DNA of 53,670 nucleotides from Thermomicrobiales bacterium. GTDB lineage: Bacteria; Chloroflexota; Chloroflexia; Thermomicrobiales; UBA6265. Location: positions 1 through 53,670 of the forward strand of contig JAHBVL010000017.1 in assembly GCA_019637585.1 (NCBI GenBank), in the 5' to 3' direction. Positions 26,476 to 36,136 of the stretch are shown here, piece by piece. The notes beneath the pieces were generated by a model. The model saw only the letters and a list, made by a program, of their open reading frames with translations, did not search any database and was not told where the DNA came from. Numbering within the stretch: position 1 is the stretch's first letter; each line of letters starts with the position of its first letter. The position numbers were made by a program, and so were the translations under genes.

Positions 26476-28311
26476 GTGGGTTTCATCATGGACGGCCTGG
26501 AGGCCGAATCCTACGATCGCACATATGACGACAAGGGTCTGCTGAAGCGGATGCTCAGCTACTTCCGGGCCGACGGGGCTGCCATGGTGCTGGTCGTGGT
26601 CATGGTAGTGCTCAACTCGCTGCTCGATGCGGTGCTGCCGATGCTGCTCGCCGGCGGTATCGACCGTATCGAGTCGCAGGGGGATACCTTCGGTCGCGAG
26701 TCCTGGTTGCTGGTTCTCGCATTCCTGGGCGCGGGAGTCCTGGCCTGGGTGTTCAATTTCCTCCGGCAGTCACGTTCAGCCCGCATCGTGGGGGATGTCG
26801 TCCTCCGGCTTCGTCTCGATGTCTTTCGCGCCATCATGCGCCGCGATATGTCCTTTTTCGACGAGAACCAATCGGGGCGAATCGTCAGCCGGGCCACCAG
26901 CGACACCGAGGAATTCGCCAATGTCGTCACGTTGACCATGAACCTGGCCAGCCAGGTGCTCATGCTCGTGTTCGTGGTGGCTGTTCTCTTCTACCGGGAT
27001 TGGCAGCTGGCGCTGGTCACCATCACGGTGGCGCCGGTCATCGTCTTCGTCGCGCTCATGTTTCGGCGAATCGCCAGAGAGAGCACCCGGGGCGCCCAGC
27101 GGGCCATGTCAAACGTCAACCGCACCGTGCAGGAAACGATGCGGGGCATCGCCGTAGCCAAGAACTATCGCCAGGAAGCCAAAATCTACGACGAATTCAA
27201 AGAGGTCACGGATCAGGCTTACGCGGTGACACTCCGCCAGGGCTTCATTTTCAGCGGCATCTTTCCCATTCTCTTCACCGTTGCAGGGCTCGGCACCGTT
27301 GCCGTTCTGTATGGCGGCGGACTCGGTGTGGTGAACGGCCGACTGCAAGCGGGCGACTGGTATCTCTTTCTCCTGAGCGTGATGCTCTTCTGGATGCCGC
27401 TCACCAGCATCGCGTCCTTTTGGAGTCAGTTCCAGCAGGGATTGTCAGCGGCTGAACGCGTTTTCGCCTTGATCGACGACACCCCGCGGGTTGTTCAGGA
27501 GCGGGAGGAGCCGATCTCTCACCTCGATGGTTCGATCGAGTTCGACCACGTCGACTTTGCCTACGTGCCGGGTCAGCCCGTGTTGCGTGACTTCAGCTTG
27601 ACCATCAAGCCGGGCGAAACCGTGGCGCTGGTCGGCCACACGGGTGCGGGCAAATCGACGCTGGGCAAACTCATCGCCCGCTTCTATGAGTTTCAGGGGG
27701 GCGTCATCCGCCTGGATGGCCGGTCGATCCGCTCCCTCGATCTCCGCCAGCTCCGGCAGCTGCTTGGCATCGTGCCGCAAACGCCCTTTCTCTTTTCCGG
27801 AACAGTCGCGGATAACATTCGCTACCCACGCCCACAGGCTTCTGATGCCGATGTCGAGCTCGCCGCCCGCCGCATTGCTGGCGGCGACTGGATCGATGTG
27901 CTGCAGGACGGACTGCAGACGCAGGTGGGAGAGCAAGGGAAGGGACTCTCCATGGGTCAGCGACAGCTGGTTGCCCTGGCCAGACTGCTCATCCAGGATC
28001 CGGGCGTCGTGATCCTCGACGAGGCGACTGCCAGCGTCGACCCGCTGACCGAAGCCCAGATTCAGGAAGGTCTCGATGCGGTGCTGGAGGGCCGGACGGC
28101 GATCGTCATCGCCCACCGGTTGGTCACCGTGCGGCACGCCGACCGCATTGTGGTGATGCGAAATGGGGAGATCGTGGAAGAGGGATCGCACGACGGCCTG
28201 ATGGCGTCGGGGGGGCACTACGCCGATCTCTACGACACCTACTTCCGGCATCAGTCCCCGAACTACCGGCCGCCCGAGGTTCCTGCCGGCGAAGCAGCCG
28301 TCATCGCCTGA
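26476..28311 (+). CDS. ABC exporter half-subunit with degenerate signature (heterodimer partner 2)
   Basis: 611 residues. Six-helix exporter domain, then ATPase with Walker A GHTGAGKST near 386, a degenerate signature GLSMGQRQLVALARLL near 490 (Met replaces Gly), and a canonical Walker B VVILDEATASVD with catalytic Glu near 512. The switch His is present (VIAHRLVTV). The defect is complementary to that of the ABC gene at 22928, so the two would form one consensus and one degenerate ATP site. GTG start with GGGAG 7 nt upstream; ATG 26488 is an alternative. The cargo is unknown. Confidence 0.9.
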   Translation: MGFIMDGLEAESYDRTYDDKGLLKRMLSYFRADGAAMVLVVVMVVLNSLLDAVLPMLLAGGIDRIESQGDTFGRESWLLVLAFLGAGVLAWVFNFLRQSRSARIVGDVVLRLRLDVFRAIMRRDMSFFDENQSGRIVSRATSDTEEFANVVTLTMNLASQVLMLVFVVAVLFYRDWQLALVTITVAPVIVFVALMFRRIARESTRGAQRAMSNVNRTVQETMRGIAVAKNYRQEAKIYDEFKEVTDQAYAVTLRQGFIFSGIFPILFTVAGLGTVAVLYGGGLGVVNGRLQAGDWYLFLLSVMLFWMPLTSIASFWSQFQQGLSAAERVFALIDDTPRVVQEREEPISHLDGSIEFDHVDFAYVPGQPVLRDFSLTIKPGETVALVGHTGAGKSTLGKLIARFYEFQGGVIRLDGRSIRSLDLRQLRQLLGIVPQTPFLFSGTVADNIRYPRPQASDADVELAARRIAGGDWIDVLQDGLQTQVGEQGKGLSMGQRQLVALARLLIQDPGVVILDEATASVDPLTEAQIQEGLDAVLEGRTAIVIAHRLVTVRHADRIVVMRNGEIVEEGSHDGLMASGGHYADLYDTYFRHQSPNYRPPEVPAGEAAVIA

Positions 28312-28392
28312 CGCCGGAGTGGCAATCTCGCTTCGGATCCATTAGAGTGTTACCAATCGTTAGTAGCACTCGTCACATGGAGAGAGATGTCG

Positions 28393-28794
28393 ATGGCATC
28401 GAATGGAATTCCCGAGCAGTATGCGGATCTGCTCGACTCGACCGCCCTGGCGCACGTCGCCACCATTGGTCCAAAGGGCGAGCCGCAGGTGAACCCGGTT
28501 TGGTTCGGGTGGGACGGCAGCAAGATTCGTTTCAGCCAGACCACGACCCGGCAGAAGAAGAAGAACATCGATCGCGAACCGAGAGTCGCCCTCTCCATCG
28601 TCGACCCAACCAACCCATATCGATATCTGGAAGTGCGGGGCACGGTCCTCGAGATCGAGGATGACCCCAACAACGACTTCATCAACGCCATGGCCAAGAA
28701 GTACATGGGGGTCGATGAGTATCCCTGGCACAATCCGGGCGACCACCGCGTGGTCATTGTGATCGAGCCAGAGCACACGTCGCAGATGGGGTAA
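28393..28794 (+). CDS. PPOX-class flavin/F420-dependent oxidoreductase
   Basis: 133 residues, split-barrel fold of the pyridoxamine 5'-phosphate oxidase superfamily, Rv1155-like branch. Seen: HVATIGPKGEPQVNPVWFGW, FSQTTTRQKKKNI and the VALSIVDPTNPYRYLEVRGT strand pair. Members bind FMN or F420 and reduce quinones, enones or biliverdin-type substrates; the cofactor cannot be fixed from sequence. GGAGAG ends 8 nt before ATG 28393 but directly abuts ATG 28387, so the later start is preferred. The IS110-interrupted repeat begins 54 nt downstream. Confidence 0.85.
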   Translation: MASNGIPEQYADLLDSTALAHVATIGPKGEPQVNPVWFGWDGSKIRFSQTTTRQKKKNIDREPRVALSIVDPTNPYRYLEVRGTVLEIEDDPNNDFINAMAKKYMGVDEYPWHNPGDHRVVIVIEPEHTSQMG

Positions 28795-28847
28795 GGAGCG
28801 CTGTCCGGCTTCGATCTCGTTCCCTTTTCGGACGCGCCGAACGAGCC

Positions 28848-28927
28848 GTCATTCTGAACGAAGTGAAGAATCTTTCGGCCGTTTCTGAACGCGACGGTCG
28901 TCTCCTAGAGAACTGCCGCGGCAGGAG
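28848..28927. repeat. Left part of MITE-like repeat copy 3, split by IS110
   Basis: Begins with the family end (GTCATTCTGAACGAAGTGAA) and continues through the interior hairpin to GCGGCAGGAG, where the repeat stops and the insertion sequence begins. The right part resumes at 30165. Joined, the two parts make 105 bp, against 104 bp in the intact copies. Confidence 0.85.
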
Positions 28928-28940
28928 CACCTGTGTTGAT

Positions 28941-28946
28941 TGTCAA
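28941..28946 (-). promoter_or_regulatory. Outward -35 half of a circle-junction promoter
   Basis: The right end of the element carries TTGACA on minus. The left end carries TATGGT on minus at 30156-30161. Joining the ends through one CT core in a circular intermediate gives TTGACA-N16-TATGGT, pointing into the bridge-RNA region and transposase gene. In the integrated form the two halves are 1.2 kb apart. Confidence 0.65.
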
Positions 28947-28964
28947 GGGTTTGGAGTGGTTGTT

Positions 28965-30150
<1,186 letters not shown>

Positions 30151-30164
30151 CTTCCACCATACAG

Positions 30165-30189
30165 GATCCTTCGCTTCGCTCAGGATGAC
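30165..30189. repeat. Right part of MITE-like repeat copy 3
   Basis: GATCCTTCGCTTCGCTCAGG followed by ATGAC completes the repeat whose left part ends at 28927, confirming that the IS110 element inserted within it. Confidence 0.85.
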
Positions 30190-30230
30190 GGCTTTTTTGA
30201 CGCCGTCCTGTCGCCGTAGCGTCTGTTCCG

Positions 30231-30261
30231 AAGAAAGCGGTCCAACTTGGACCGCGTTCTT
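30231..30261. promoter_or_regulatory. Inverted repeat before fumC
   Basis: AAGAA-A-GCGGTCCAA and TTGGACCGC-G-TTCTT form an inverted repeat of 14 bp around a single C. A TAGAAT -10-like box follows at 30281-30286. The palindrome may be an operator of fumC or a terminator for transcription leaving the insertion sequence; no T-run supports the latter. Confidence 0.5.
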
Positions 30262-30326
30262 CATGATTCGACTCTGGCGGTAGAATCGCACCGGTATGGA
30301 TCGGGTTGTTGAAAGTGGAGCTTCGC

Positions 30327-31736
30327 ATGACAGAGCAGGGAACACGAACCGAGCGGGACAGCATGGGCGAAATGGAGGTGCCCGCCGGTGCGCTCTATGG
30401 CGCATCGACGGCCCGGGCGGTCATCAATTTCCCGATCAGCAACCTGCGGTTCAGCCGGTCGTTTCTGCGTGCGTTGGGAATGATCAAGGGAGCCTGCGCC
30501 ACTGCCAATGGCAATCTCGGCCTCCTCTCTGACGAGAAAGTGAATCTGATCACCCAGGCCGCATCCGAAGTGGAACGGGGCGACTGGGACGATCACTTCC
30601 CGATCGATATCTTCCAAACCGGCTCCGGCACCTCGACCAACATGAACGCGAACGAGGTCATCGCCGCACGATCCTCCCAGATCGCCGGGGGTGGCCGGCC
30701 GGTTCATCCCAACGACGACGTGAACATGTGTCAGAGCAGCAACGACGTCATCCCCACCGCCATTCATGTCGCAGCATTTCTCCAGGTTGCCGAAGAGCTG
30801 CTGCCGGCGATGGAGAATCTGCAGCTCACCCTCGACCGCCGAGCCGAAGAGCTGATGGGCATCGTCAAAACCGGCCGGACCCACCTGATGGACGCCACAC
30901 CGGTGCGCATGGGTCAGGCGATCGCTGGGTGGGCGGCGCAGGTCGGCAACGCACGAGAGCGAATCGATGCCACCCTGCCCCGCCTGGCCGAGCTGGCCGT
31001 TGGCGGCACTGCGGTCGGTACTGGTCTGAATGCCCATCCTGACCTCGCCAGAGGGGTCGCCGAGGAGCTCTCGCGCAGGAGCGGTTTGCCGTTTGTCGAA
31101 GCGCACGATCATTTCGCCGCCCAGGGCACGCAGGATACGGCCGTCGAGCTGAGCGGTCAGTTGCGGGCTTACGCTGTTGCACTGATGAAAATCGCCAACG
31201 ACCTCCGTTGGATGAACAGCGGTCCACAGGCGGGTCTGGGTGAAATCGCGCTCCCGGCGCTCCAGCCAGGCTCGTCGATCATGCCGGGCAAGATCAACCC
31301 AGTCATCCCCGAAGCGACGATGATGGTGGCCGCCCAGGTCATCGGCAATGACGCGGCGATCACCGTCGGCGCGCAGATGGGCAACTTCGAGCTCAATGTC
31401 ATGTTGCCGGTCATTGCCCACAATCTTCTCGAATCGATCTCGATTCTGGCCAACGTCAGCACCGTTCTCGCCGAAAAAGCGGTAGCAGGTTTCACGGTCA
31501 ACGAAGACCGGATCGCGGAGCTGGTGGAGAAGAATCCGATCCTGGTCACCGCCCTGAACGCCATCATCGGGTACGACCTCGGCGCCAAAGTGGCCAAGGA
31601 GGCCTATGCCAGCAACCGCCGGGTCATTGATGTCGCCGTGGAAATGACCGATCTCTCGGAGGCCGAACTCCGCGAGCTTCTCGATCCCGCCGCTCTGACC
31701 GCGCCGGGAATCAAAGGGGGAGGAGGGGGCGGTTGA
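30327..31736 (+). CDS. fumC: Class II fumarate hydratase
   Basis: 469 residues, normal for FumC. Interconverts fumarate and malate in the TCA cycle without an iron-sulfur cluster. Typical blocks: PAGALYGASTARAVINFPIS, FQTGSGTSTNMNANEVIA, SSNDVIPTAIHVAAF, the GRTHLMDATPVRMGQ region, and the family signature GSSIMPGKINPVIPE near 314. The ATG at 30327 has GGAG 6 nt upstream and is preferred over TTG 30306. The C-terminus ends in a Gly run encoded by GGGGGAGGAGGGGG, which doubles as the Shine-Dalgarno of the next gene; the stop overlaps its start by one base. Confidence 0.96.
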   Translation: MTEQGTRTERDSMGEMEVPAGALYGASTARAVINFPISNLRFSRSFLRALGMIKGACATANGNLGLLSDEKVNLITQAASEVERGDWDDHFPIDIFQTGSGTSTNMNANEVIAARSSQIAGGGRPVHPNDDVNMCQSSNDVIPTAIHVAAFLQVAEELLPAMENLQLTLDRRAEELMGIVKTGRTHLMDATPVRMGQAIAGWAAQVGNARERIDATLPRLAELAVGGTAVGTGLNAHPDLARGVAEELSRRSGLPFVEAHDHFAAQGTQDTAVELSGQLRAYAVALMKIANDLRWMNSGPQAGLGEIALPALQPGSSIMPGKINPVIPEATMMVAAQVIGNDAAITVGAQMGNFELNVMLPVIAHNLLESISILANVSTVLAEKAVAGFTVNEDRIAELVEKNPILVTALNAIIGYDLGAKVAKEAYASNRRVIDVAVEMTDLSEAELRELLDPAALTAPGIKGGGGGG

Positions 31737-32218
31737 TGTCCGCTGCCCACCAGCCAGAATTCGACACCTCCCGCCCGCTCGACGTCCGGGAAGATCACAA
31801 CTGCTTCGGTTGCGGCCGGCTGAATCCGCATGGACTGCAGCTGACCTTCTATGCCGATCCCGATGGCTCTGTCTGGGCGGAATGGGAACCGACACCCAAA
31901 GTCGAAGGCTGGCAAGGAATCGTGCATGGCGGATTGATCACCACCGTGCTCGACGAGGTCATGGGCTGGGCGCTCTCGGCGCAGCGAATCTGGGCAGTGA
32001 CCGCGCGTCTCGATGTCAGCTTCCGCAAACCGGTCGAGATCGGCGTCCCAGCCCGCGCCCGGGCGTGGGTCGTCGAGGACAAAGGCCGCAGAATCGAGGT
32101 CGCGGCGCAGCTTCTCCGCAAGGACGATCTTGCGGTCCTGGCCGAAGCCACCGGCGTCTTCGTTCGCGTCCCCGCCGACAAAGCGGCCGACTGGGAGAAT
32201 CGATACCTGATGGGCTGA
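31736..32218 (+). CDS. PaaI-type hotdog thioesterase
   Basis: 160 residues. Hotdog fold with the N-terminal NCFGCGRLNPHGLQLTFYAD, the helix-start GIVHGGLITTVLDEVMGWAL carrying the catalytic Asp/Glu context, and DVSFRKPVEIGVPARA. Family members hydrolyse acyl-CoA thioesters; the acyl chain is unknown. The ATG overlaps the fumC stop (TGATG), with GGAGGAGG supplied by the fumC coding sequence, so the pair is translationally coupled. The coupling to fumC is unusual and has no obvious metabolic reason. Confidence 0.85.
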   Translation: MSAAHQPEFDTSRPLDVREDHNCFGCGRLNPHGLQLTFYADPDGSVWAEWEPTPKVEGWQGIVHGGLITTVLDEVMGWALSAQRIWAVTARLDVSFRKPVEIGVPARARAWVVEDKGRRIEVAAQLLRKDDLAVLAEATGVFVRVPADKAADWENRYLMG

Positions 32219-32348
32219 GAGCGTTCGTCGCAGCCGACCGTTCCCCACCGCGTAGCCTCCGCACCTTCGATGCTCCACTTCGCCACCGGTGGGGACAAGC
32301 CGCTACGGTCGGCGTCCAGCCAGGGCCAGCTGCCACCACGACGAGGCG

Positions 32349-33275
32349 TTACGAACCCAGGAACTTCTTCGCACAGCGGGCCACGAGGGAGTAGTTCGTA
32401 TCGACCATGTTGCCCACATAGAGCTCACCGGCCGCGGAGAGGAGCTGGTAGGCGTCGAGTGGGTCGAAGCCGTAGTCCCGGACCATCCACTTGATCAGAT
32501 CGACGTTGGCGATGCGGGCGGCGTCTTCCATGGGGCGGGCGCTGCCGACTGACATGATGTGGGTTTCCGATTCGATGCGCGGCCATTCGATCGATTGACC
32601 CTTGATCAGCCCGAACTCGAGTGTTCCTTTGGCCGCCAGCTCGAGTGCCACACCACAGAGTTCGCCCTGTCCCTGGGCGGCGTGCGCGTCGCCAACGTAG
32701 AAGAGGGCGCCTGGGTGGTGAACGGGGAAATAGACGGTGTGACCCTCGGTGATGTCGGGGACGTCCATGTTGCCGCCGTGGGCGCCAGGGGCCAGTGACG
32801 AAATCGATTCGATATGCGGCGACACTCCCATCGTGCCGAAAAACGGCGCCCAGGGGATCTCCCAGCGATCCTTCCAGGCGAACCCGCCCGATGCCGTCCG
32901 TTTGTAGAGCCAGGTTCGCTCCTCCAGCGGAGGCTGCAACGTGGCGGTGAAGTTGGTCGAGGTCAGCCCGCCGAAGTAGGGCACGGTGCAGGAGACAGCC
33001 CAATCGCGCGTCGCTTCGATGGCAATGATCCGAACGACAAGCGTATCGCCCGGCTCGGCTCCCTCGATGTACAGAGGCCCGGTCTGGGGGTTGAGATAGG
33101 GGCCGAGCACATCACTTGCTTTCTGGTCTTCACTGACGAGTGTGTTGCCAAATGCGTCCGCGGTGTAGACCTCCACGCGCTCGCCAGGAGCGACTCGCTC
33201 GATTGGTTCGGCAAATGGCCCGAAGGTGTAGTAGTAGCCACTCTCTGGCTGCCGAATCTCGCGAATACCGGTCAT
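32349..33275 (-). CDS. Acetamidase/formamidase family protein
   Basis: 308 residues of the FmdA_AmdA fold. Matches include GPFAEPIERVAPGERVEVYT, TGPLYIEGAEPGDTLVVRII, VPYFGGLTSTNFTATLQPPL, and HPGALFYVGDAHAAQGQGEL with acidic and His metal ligands. The family hydrolyses short amides (formamide, acetamide) to ammonia and acid; this member may act on other amides. It lies 40 nt after MlrC and is the last gene of a BKACE-MlrC-amidase operon. Confidence 0.88.
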   Translation of the reverse strand: MTGIREIRQPESGYYYTFGPFAEPIERVAPGERVEVYTADAFGNTLVSEDQKASDVLGPYLNPQTGPLYIEGAEPGDTLVVRIIAIEATRDWAVSCTVPYFGGLTSTNFTATLQPPLEERTWLYKRTASGGFAWKDRWEIPWAPFFGTMGVSPHIESISSLAPGAHGGNMDVPDITEGHTVYFPVHHPGALFYVGDAHAAQGQGELCGVALELAAKGTLEFGLIKGQSIEWPRIESETHIMSVGSARPMEDAARIANVDLIKWMVRDYGFDPLDAYQLLSAAGELYVGNMVDTNYSLVARCAKKFLGS

Positions 33276-33315
33276 CCTGCACCTCCGCTCTGCTGCATCT
33301 CGTGTGTCGCTCGCG

Positions 33316-34827
33316 TCATGGTATGTCAGATTCGTCTTCCAGCCAGCCGCAATCGGGATCCAGCGGCCAGATCGGCCGTGGCACGTTTCTGAACGGGAGC
33401 CGAGAGAGATCGGCTCCGGTGATCCCGGGACCTTCGATCAGCATGATGAGCGACGCGATCGGTTCGAACGCAGCCCGGAAGTGACCCTTGCCCTTCAAGC
33501 CAATCAGATCGAGCCGCGCCGGATCGATTCCGTGCCGCCTGAAGATGTTCAGGTCGATCGGTGATTCGGCGCGCGTCGTGACAATGACGCTGATGCCTTC
33601 GACGTCGATGACTGCTGTAGGACCGAGATCGACGGGAAGTCCGGCCATCATCGGCCCCTCATTGACGTAACGTCCATCCGACAGCATCCGAACCGTGCCG
33701 CTGACAGCGAGGGGAGGGCCGTGCAGATCGTCGGTTTTACCGCCAAGGAGAAGATCGACGCGACCGCCCGTGCCGGCTGCCGTCGCCGCTCGAACCGATG
33801 CCTCATCGCGAATCAGCGCAATCGCCGCATTCGTGGCTCCCCACGCGAGAAAGAGGCGGAGCAGCTCCGCACTGTCGCCAGGTCCGCCCGTCCAGGGGTT
33901 GTCGCCGATATCGACCACGATCAGGGGAGGGGCGTCTCGTATGTGGTCGGATATGGCGCGGTGGGCAGCTTCGAGGGATTCCACGCCGCCAAGGAATTCC
34001 TCCCTGCGGGACCACAGGTCGCTCGCCAGCTCCTCCGCCAGCTCGAACGCCAGAAAGCTGTCTCCATCGGTTGTGACCAGGACCGCCGCTCCGGTTTCTT
34101 CCGTATCGGCGGGAGGAAATCCGCCGGCCAGGGTGACATTCAGCACGCCTGGCATCCTCTCCATCCGGTGCGCCGTGTCGAGCAACGCGCGCATGGGATT
34201 CTGATCTGTCGTCATGCGTTGTGATGTCGGCATCATCGGCGGTTTGACCAGCGCCACGACGGGTTCAATCTCTCGATCGATCATCCTCCGGAGGAGGTAC
34301 GCGGCTTCCCTGCCGCGGTCGGCCATGTCGACGTGGGGATAGGTGTCGAACCCGATCAGGATGTCCGCGGCGTCGACTATCCTGATGGAGATGTTGGCGT
34401 GTAGATCGAGGGTGGCGACCAGGGGCACCGCGTCGCCTATGGTGGCCCTGACGCGTTCGAGAACGAGTGCGTCGCCATTTCGATCGCGTTCGGTGACCAT
34501 CGCGCCGTGCAGGGCCAGGAGAACGCCATCAAGCGGCGCTGCGTCGCGGAGACCGTCGCAGAGGCGTTGGAGGAGCCAGTCGATCGCGTCACCCGGAACC
34601 ATGCCTGATGGTGTCGCCCAAACGGAAAGGATCGGGACGAGCTCGAAATCGACTTCAGTCGCCGCATCGATGAACCCGCCAATGCAGGTGTTCGTGCCGG
34701 TTTCGGCGATGAGAATGTCGGCGCCGAAGCGAAGTCCGGCGGCTTCGAACGCCGCCAGATCGGTCGGCACAGAGCTGAAAACGTTCGTCTCGTGGGAGAG
34801 CTGCGCGATAGCTACGCGCCGCGTCAT
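33316..34827 (-). CDS. M81-family metallopeptidase (MlrC-like)
   Basis: 503 residues. N-terminus VAIAQLSHETNVFSSVPTDL with the HETN zinc-ligand motif, ILLALHGAM-type segment (GVLLALHGAMVTERDRNGDAL), DLHANISIRIVDAADILIGF, TYPHVDMADRGREAAYLLRR, and DIGDNPWTGGPGDSAELLRL. The type member, MlrC of sphingomonads, cleaves linearised microcystin; most relatives have unknown substrates. Start ATG 34827 overlaps the BKACE stop (ATGA), so the genes are coupled. The frame is open far upstream, inside the BKACE gene, and that part is not coding for this protein. Confidence 0.92.
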   Translation of the reverse strand: MTRRVAIAQLSHETNVFSSVPTDLAAFEAAGLRFGADILIAETGTNTCIGGFIDAATEVDFELVPILSVWATPSGMVPGDAIDWLLQRLCDGLRDAAPLDGVLLALHGAMVTERDRNGDALVLERVRATIGDAVPLVATLDLHANISIRIVDAADILIGFDTYPHVDMADRGREAAYLLRRMIDREIEPVVALVKPPMMPTSQRMTTDQNPMRALLDTAHRMERMPGVLNVTLAGGFPPADTEETGAAVLVTTDGDSFLAFELAEELASDLWSRREEFLGGVESLEAAHRAISDHIRDAPPLIVVDIGDNPWTGGPGDSAELLRLFLAWGATNAAIALIRDEASVRAATAAGTGGRVDLLLGGKTDDLHGPPLAVSGTVRMLSDGRYVNEGPMMAGLPVDLGPTAVIDVEGISVIVTTRAESPIDLNIFRRHGIDPARLDLIGLKGKGHFRAAFEPIASLIMLIEGPGITGADLSRLPFRNVPRPIWPLDPDCGWLEDESDIP

Positions 34828-35693
34828 GGCACGACTGGTTCGAGTGGCCGCAAACCGAGAATCTCCCGCGCCTGATCGGGCGTCGCGACCGGTCTGCCGA
34901 TCTCTCCCGCAATTCGCACCAGCCTCGCCACCAACTGGGCGTTGCTTTCGGCCAGCACCCCCTTTTGGTAGAAGAGGTTGTCCTCCAGTCCGGTGCGCAC
35001 GTGACCGCCCATCGACATCGCGGCCACGCCAAGTGGAAGCTGCGCTCGCCCGATGCCGCATACCGACCAATTGGCTCCTTCCGGAAGCATGTCGAGCATG
35101 TTCATCAATTGCTTCATCGTGCCGGGCGCTCCGCCACGTACCCCCAGCACGAACTGGAACCACCAGGGCGGATCGATTTTTCCCTCGGCGATGAATCGGA
35201 GCGCATTGGCCACATGACCGGGTTCGAAACACTCGATTTCCGGCAGAACGCCGTTGCGTTTCATGCGATCGGCCAGGCCATCGAGGAACGAGGGAGAGTT
35301 GACGAAGACTCCCGCTCCGAAATTGGTCGAACCGCAATCGAAGGAGGCGATCTCGGGCCGGAGATCGACCGGTTCGGCGCGTTGTTCATCAGTCGTCTGG
35401 CCGGCGCCGCCACCCGTGCTCATGTTGATGACCACATCGCATCCGGATTGCCGAATCAACGAGCGGACCTTCGCATAACGAGCAGGATCGCACGTCACTT
35501 TTTCCTGCTCGTTCCGGACATGCAGGTGCACGATTGCGGCGCCGGCGTTGGCAGCGTCGACAGCGGCCGCCGCGATCTCCTCCTCGGTCACCGGGAGATT
35601 CGGATTCTGTGCCTTGGTCGGCCACGAGCCGGTCAATGCGGCTGAAATGATCAGCGGCTTGCTGAGGTCAGTTGCTTCATGGGGGTGGAGCAT
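34824..35693 (-). CDS. BKACE family beta-keto acid cleavage enzyme (DUF849)
   Basis: 289 residues. TIM barrel of the 3-keto-5-aminohexanoate cleavage family: IISAALTGSWPTKAQNPNLP, AGAAIVHLHVRNEQ with zinc His pair HLH, VVINMSTGGG, FDCGSTNFG, PWWFQFVLGVRGGAPGT and MSMGGHVRTGLEDNLFYQKG, which are the known motif positions. It condenses a beta-keto acid with acetyl-CoA to give acetoacetate and an acyl-CoA; the substrate side chain differs among members. ATG 35693 has GAAGG 8-9 nt upstream. First of three coupled genes; amino- or amide-containing beta-keto acids would fit the MlrC and amidase downstream (inference). Confidence 0.93.
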   Translation of the reverse strand: MLHPHEATDLSKPLIISAALTGSWPTKAQNPNLPVTEEEIAAAAVDAANAGAAIVHLHVRNEQEKVTCDPARYAKVRSLIRQSGCDVVINMSTGGGAGQTTDEQRAEPVDLRPEIASFDCGSTNFGAGVFVNSPSFLDGLADRMKRNGVLPEIECFEPGHVANALRFIAEGKIDPPWWFQFVLGVRGGAPGTMKQLMNMLDMLPEGANWSVCGIGRAQLPLGVAAMSMGGHVRTGLEDNLFYQKGVLAESNAQLVARLVRIAGEIGRPVATPDQAREILGLRPLEPVVP

Positions 35694-35753
35694 GTCGGTT
35701 GCCTTCTGTTTTTGAGGATCACATTCGAAACCCGTTTGGGAAGATACACTAGT

Positions 35754-35781
35754 GAGGCGGAGAGGCGGAGAGGCGGAGAGG
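35754..35781. repeat. 8-bp tandem repeat (GAGGCGGA)
   Basis: Three and a half exact copies of GAGGCGGA run in tandem upstream of the BKACE operon. A related array (AGGCGGAT words) is at 47048-47083. Confidence 0.8.
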
Positions 35782-35840
35782 ATGGGCGTGCTGTGTTCGG
35801 CTGCCGACGCCGGGCCACAGACGCCCGAACTACGTTTACT

Positions 35841-35870
35841 CCGGACTCCGGACTCCGGACTCCGGACTCC
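35841..35870. repeat. 7-bp tandem repeat (CCGGACT)
   Basis: Just over four exact copies of CCGGACT in tandem. The same word makes up the arms of the palindromic element at 26343-26457, and another 7-bp array is at 39889-39919. Confidence 0.8.
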
Positions 35871-35886
35871 GTCAACCGCCCGGACA

Positions 35887-35916
35887 TTGACCCACCCTCC
35901 ACGCAATTGGTAGAAT
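35887..35916 (+). promoter_or_regulatory. Promoter of tRNA-Glu
   Basis: TTGACC (35887-35892) and TAGAAT (35911-35916) are spaced by 18 nt, a near-consensus promoter placing the transcript start about 18 nt before the tRNA. It calibrates the -10 box of this organism as TAGAAT. Confidence 0.75.
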
Positions 35917-35940
35917 GCTAGTCGCCCTTCTCGGGCTTGC

Positions 35941-36014
35941 GGCCCGTTCGTCTAGCGGCCCAGGACACCGCCCTCTCAAGGCGGAGATCAGGGGTTCGAA
36001 TCCCCTACGGGCTA
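35941..36014 (+). tRNA. tRNA-Glu (CTC)
   Basis: 74 nt. The acceptor GGCCCGT pairs with ACGGGCT (G-U first pair), followed by discriminator A at 36014. The anticodon stem CCGCC/GGCGG closes a CTCTCAA loop with anticodon CTC at 35975-35977. The T arm is AGGGG-TTCGAAT-CCCCT. Encoded after the discriminator are CC then G, so the terminal CCA is not fully encoded. A promoter lies upstream and an intrinsic terminator 9 nt downstream. Confidence 0.96.
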
Positions 36015-36022
36015 CCGCGCTG

Positions 36023-36055
36023 AACCGCTCCGGATTTCCGGAGCGGTTTTCGTTT
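36023..36055 (+). terminator. Rho-independent terminator after tRNA-Glu
   Basis: AACCGCTCCGGA (36023-36034) pairs with TCCGGAGCGGTT (36037-36048), and the run TTTTCGTTTTC follows. It is a strong intrinsic terminator. Confidence 0.9.
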
Positions 36056-36136
36056 TCTCATCCTGTTGACGTCCCGATGCGCCTCTGCGACGCTTCTCCT
36101 CAGCTTGTCGTCGTATCGCTGCCATCAGGATTTCCG

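Noticed and set aside
35915-36136. N-terminal extension of the nitronate monooxygenase
   Set aside because: It would read through tRNA-Glu and its terminator.
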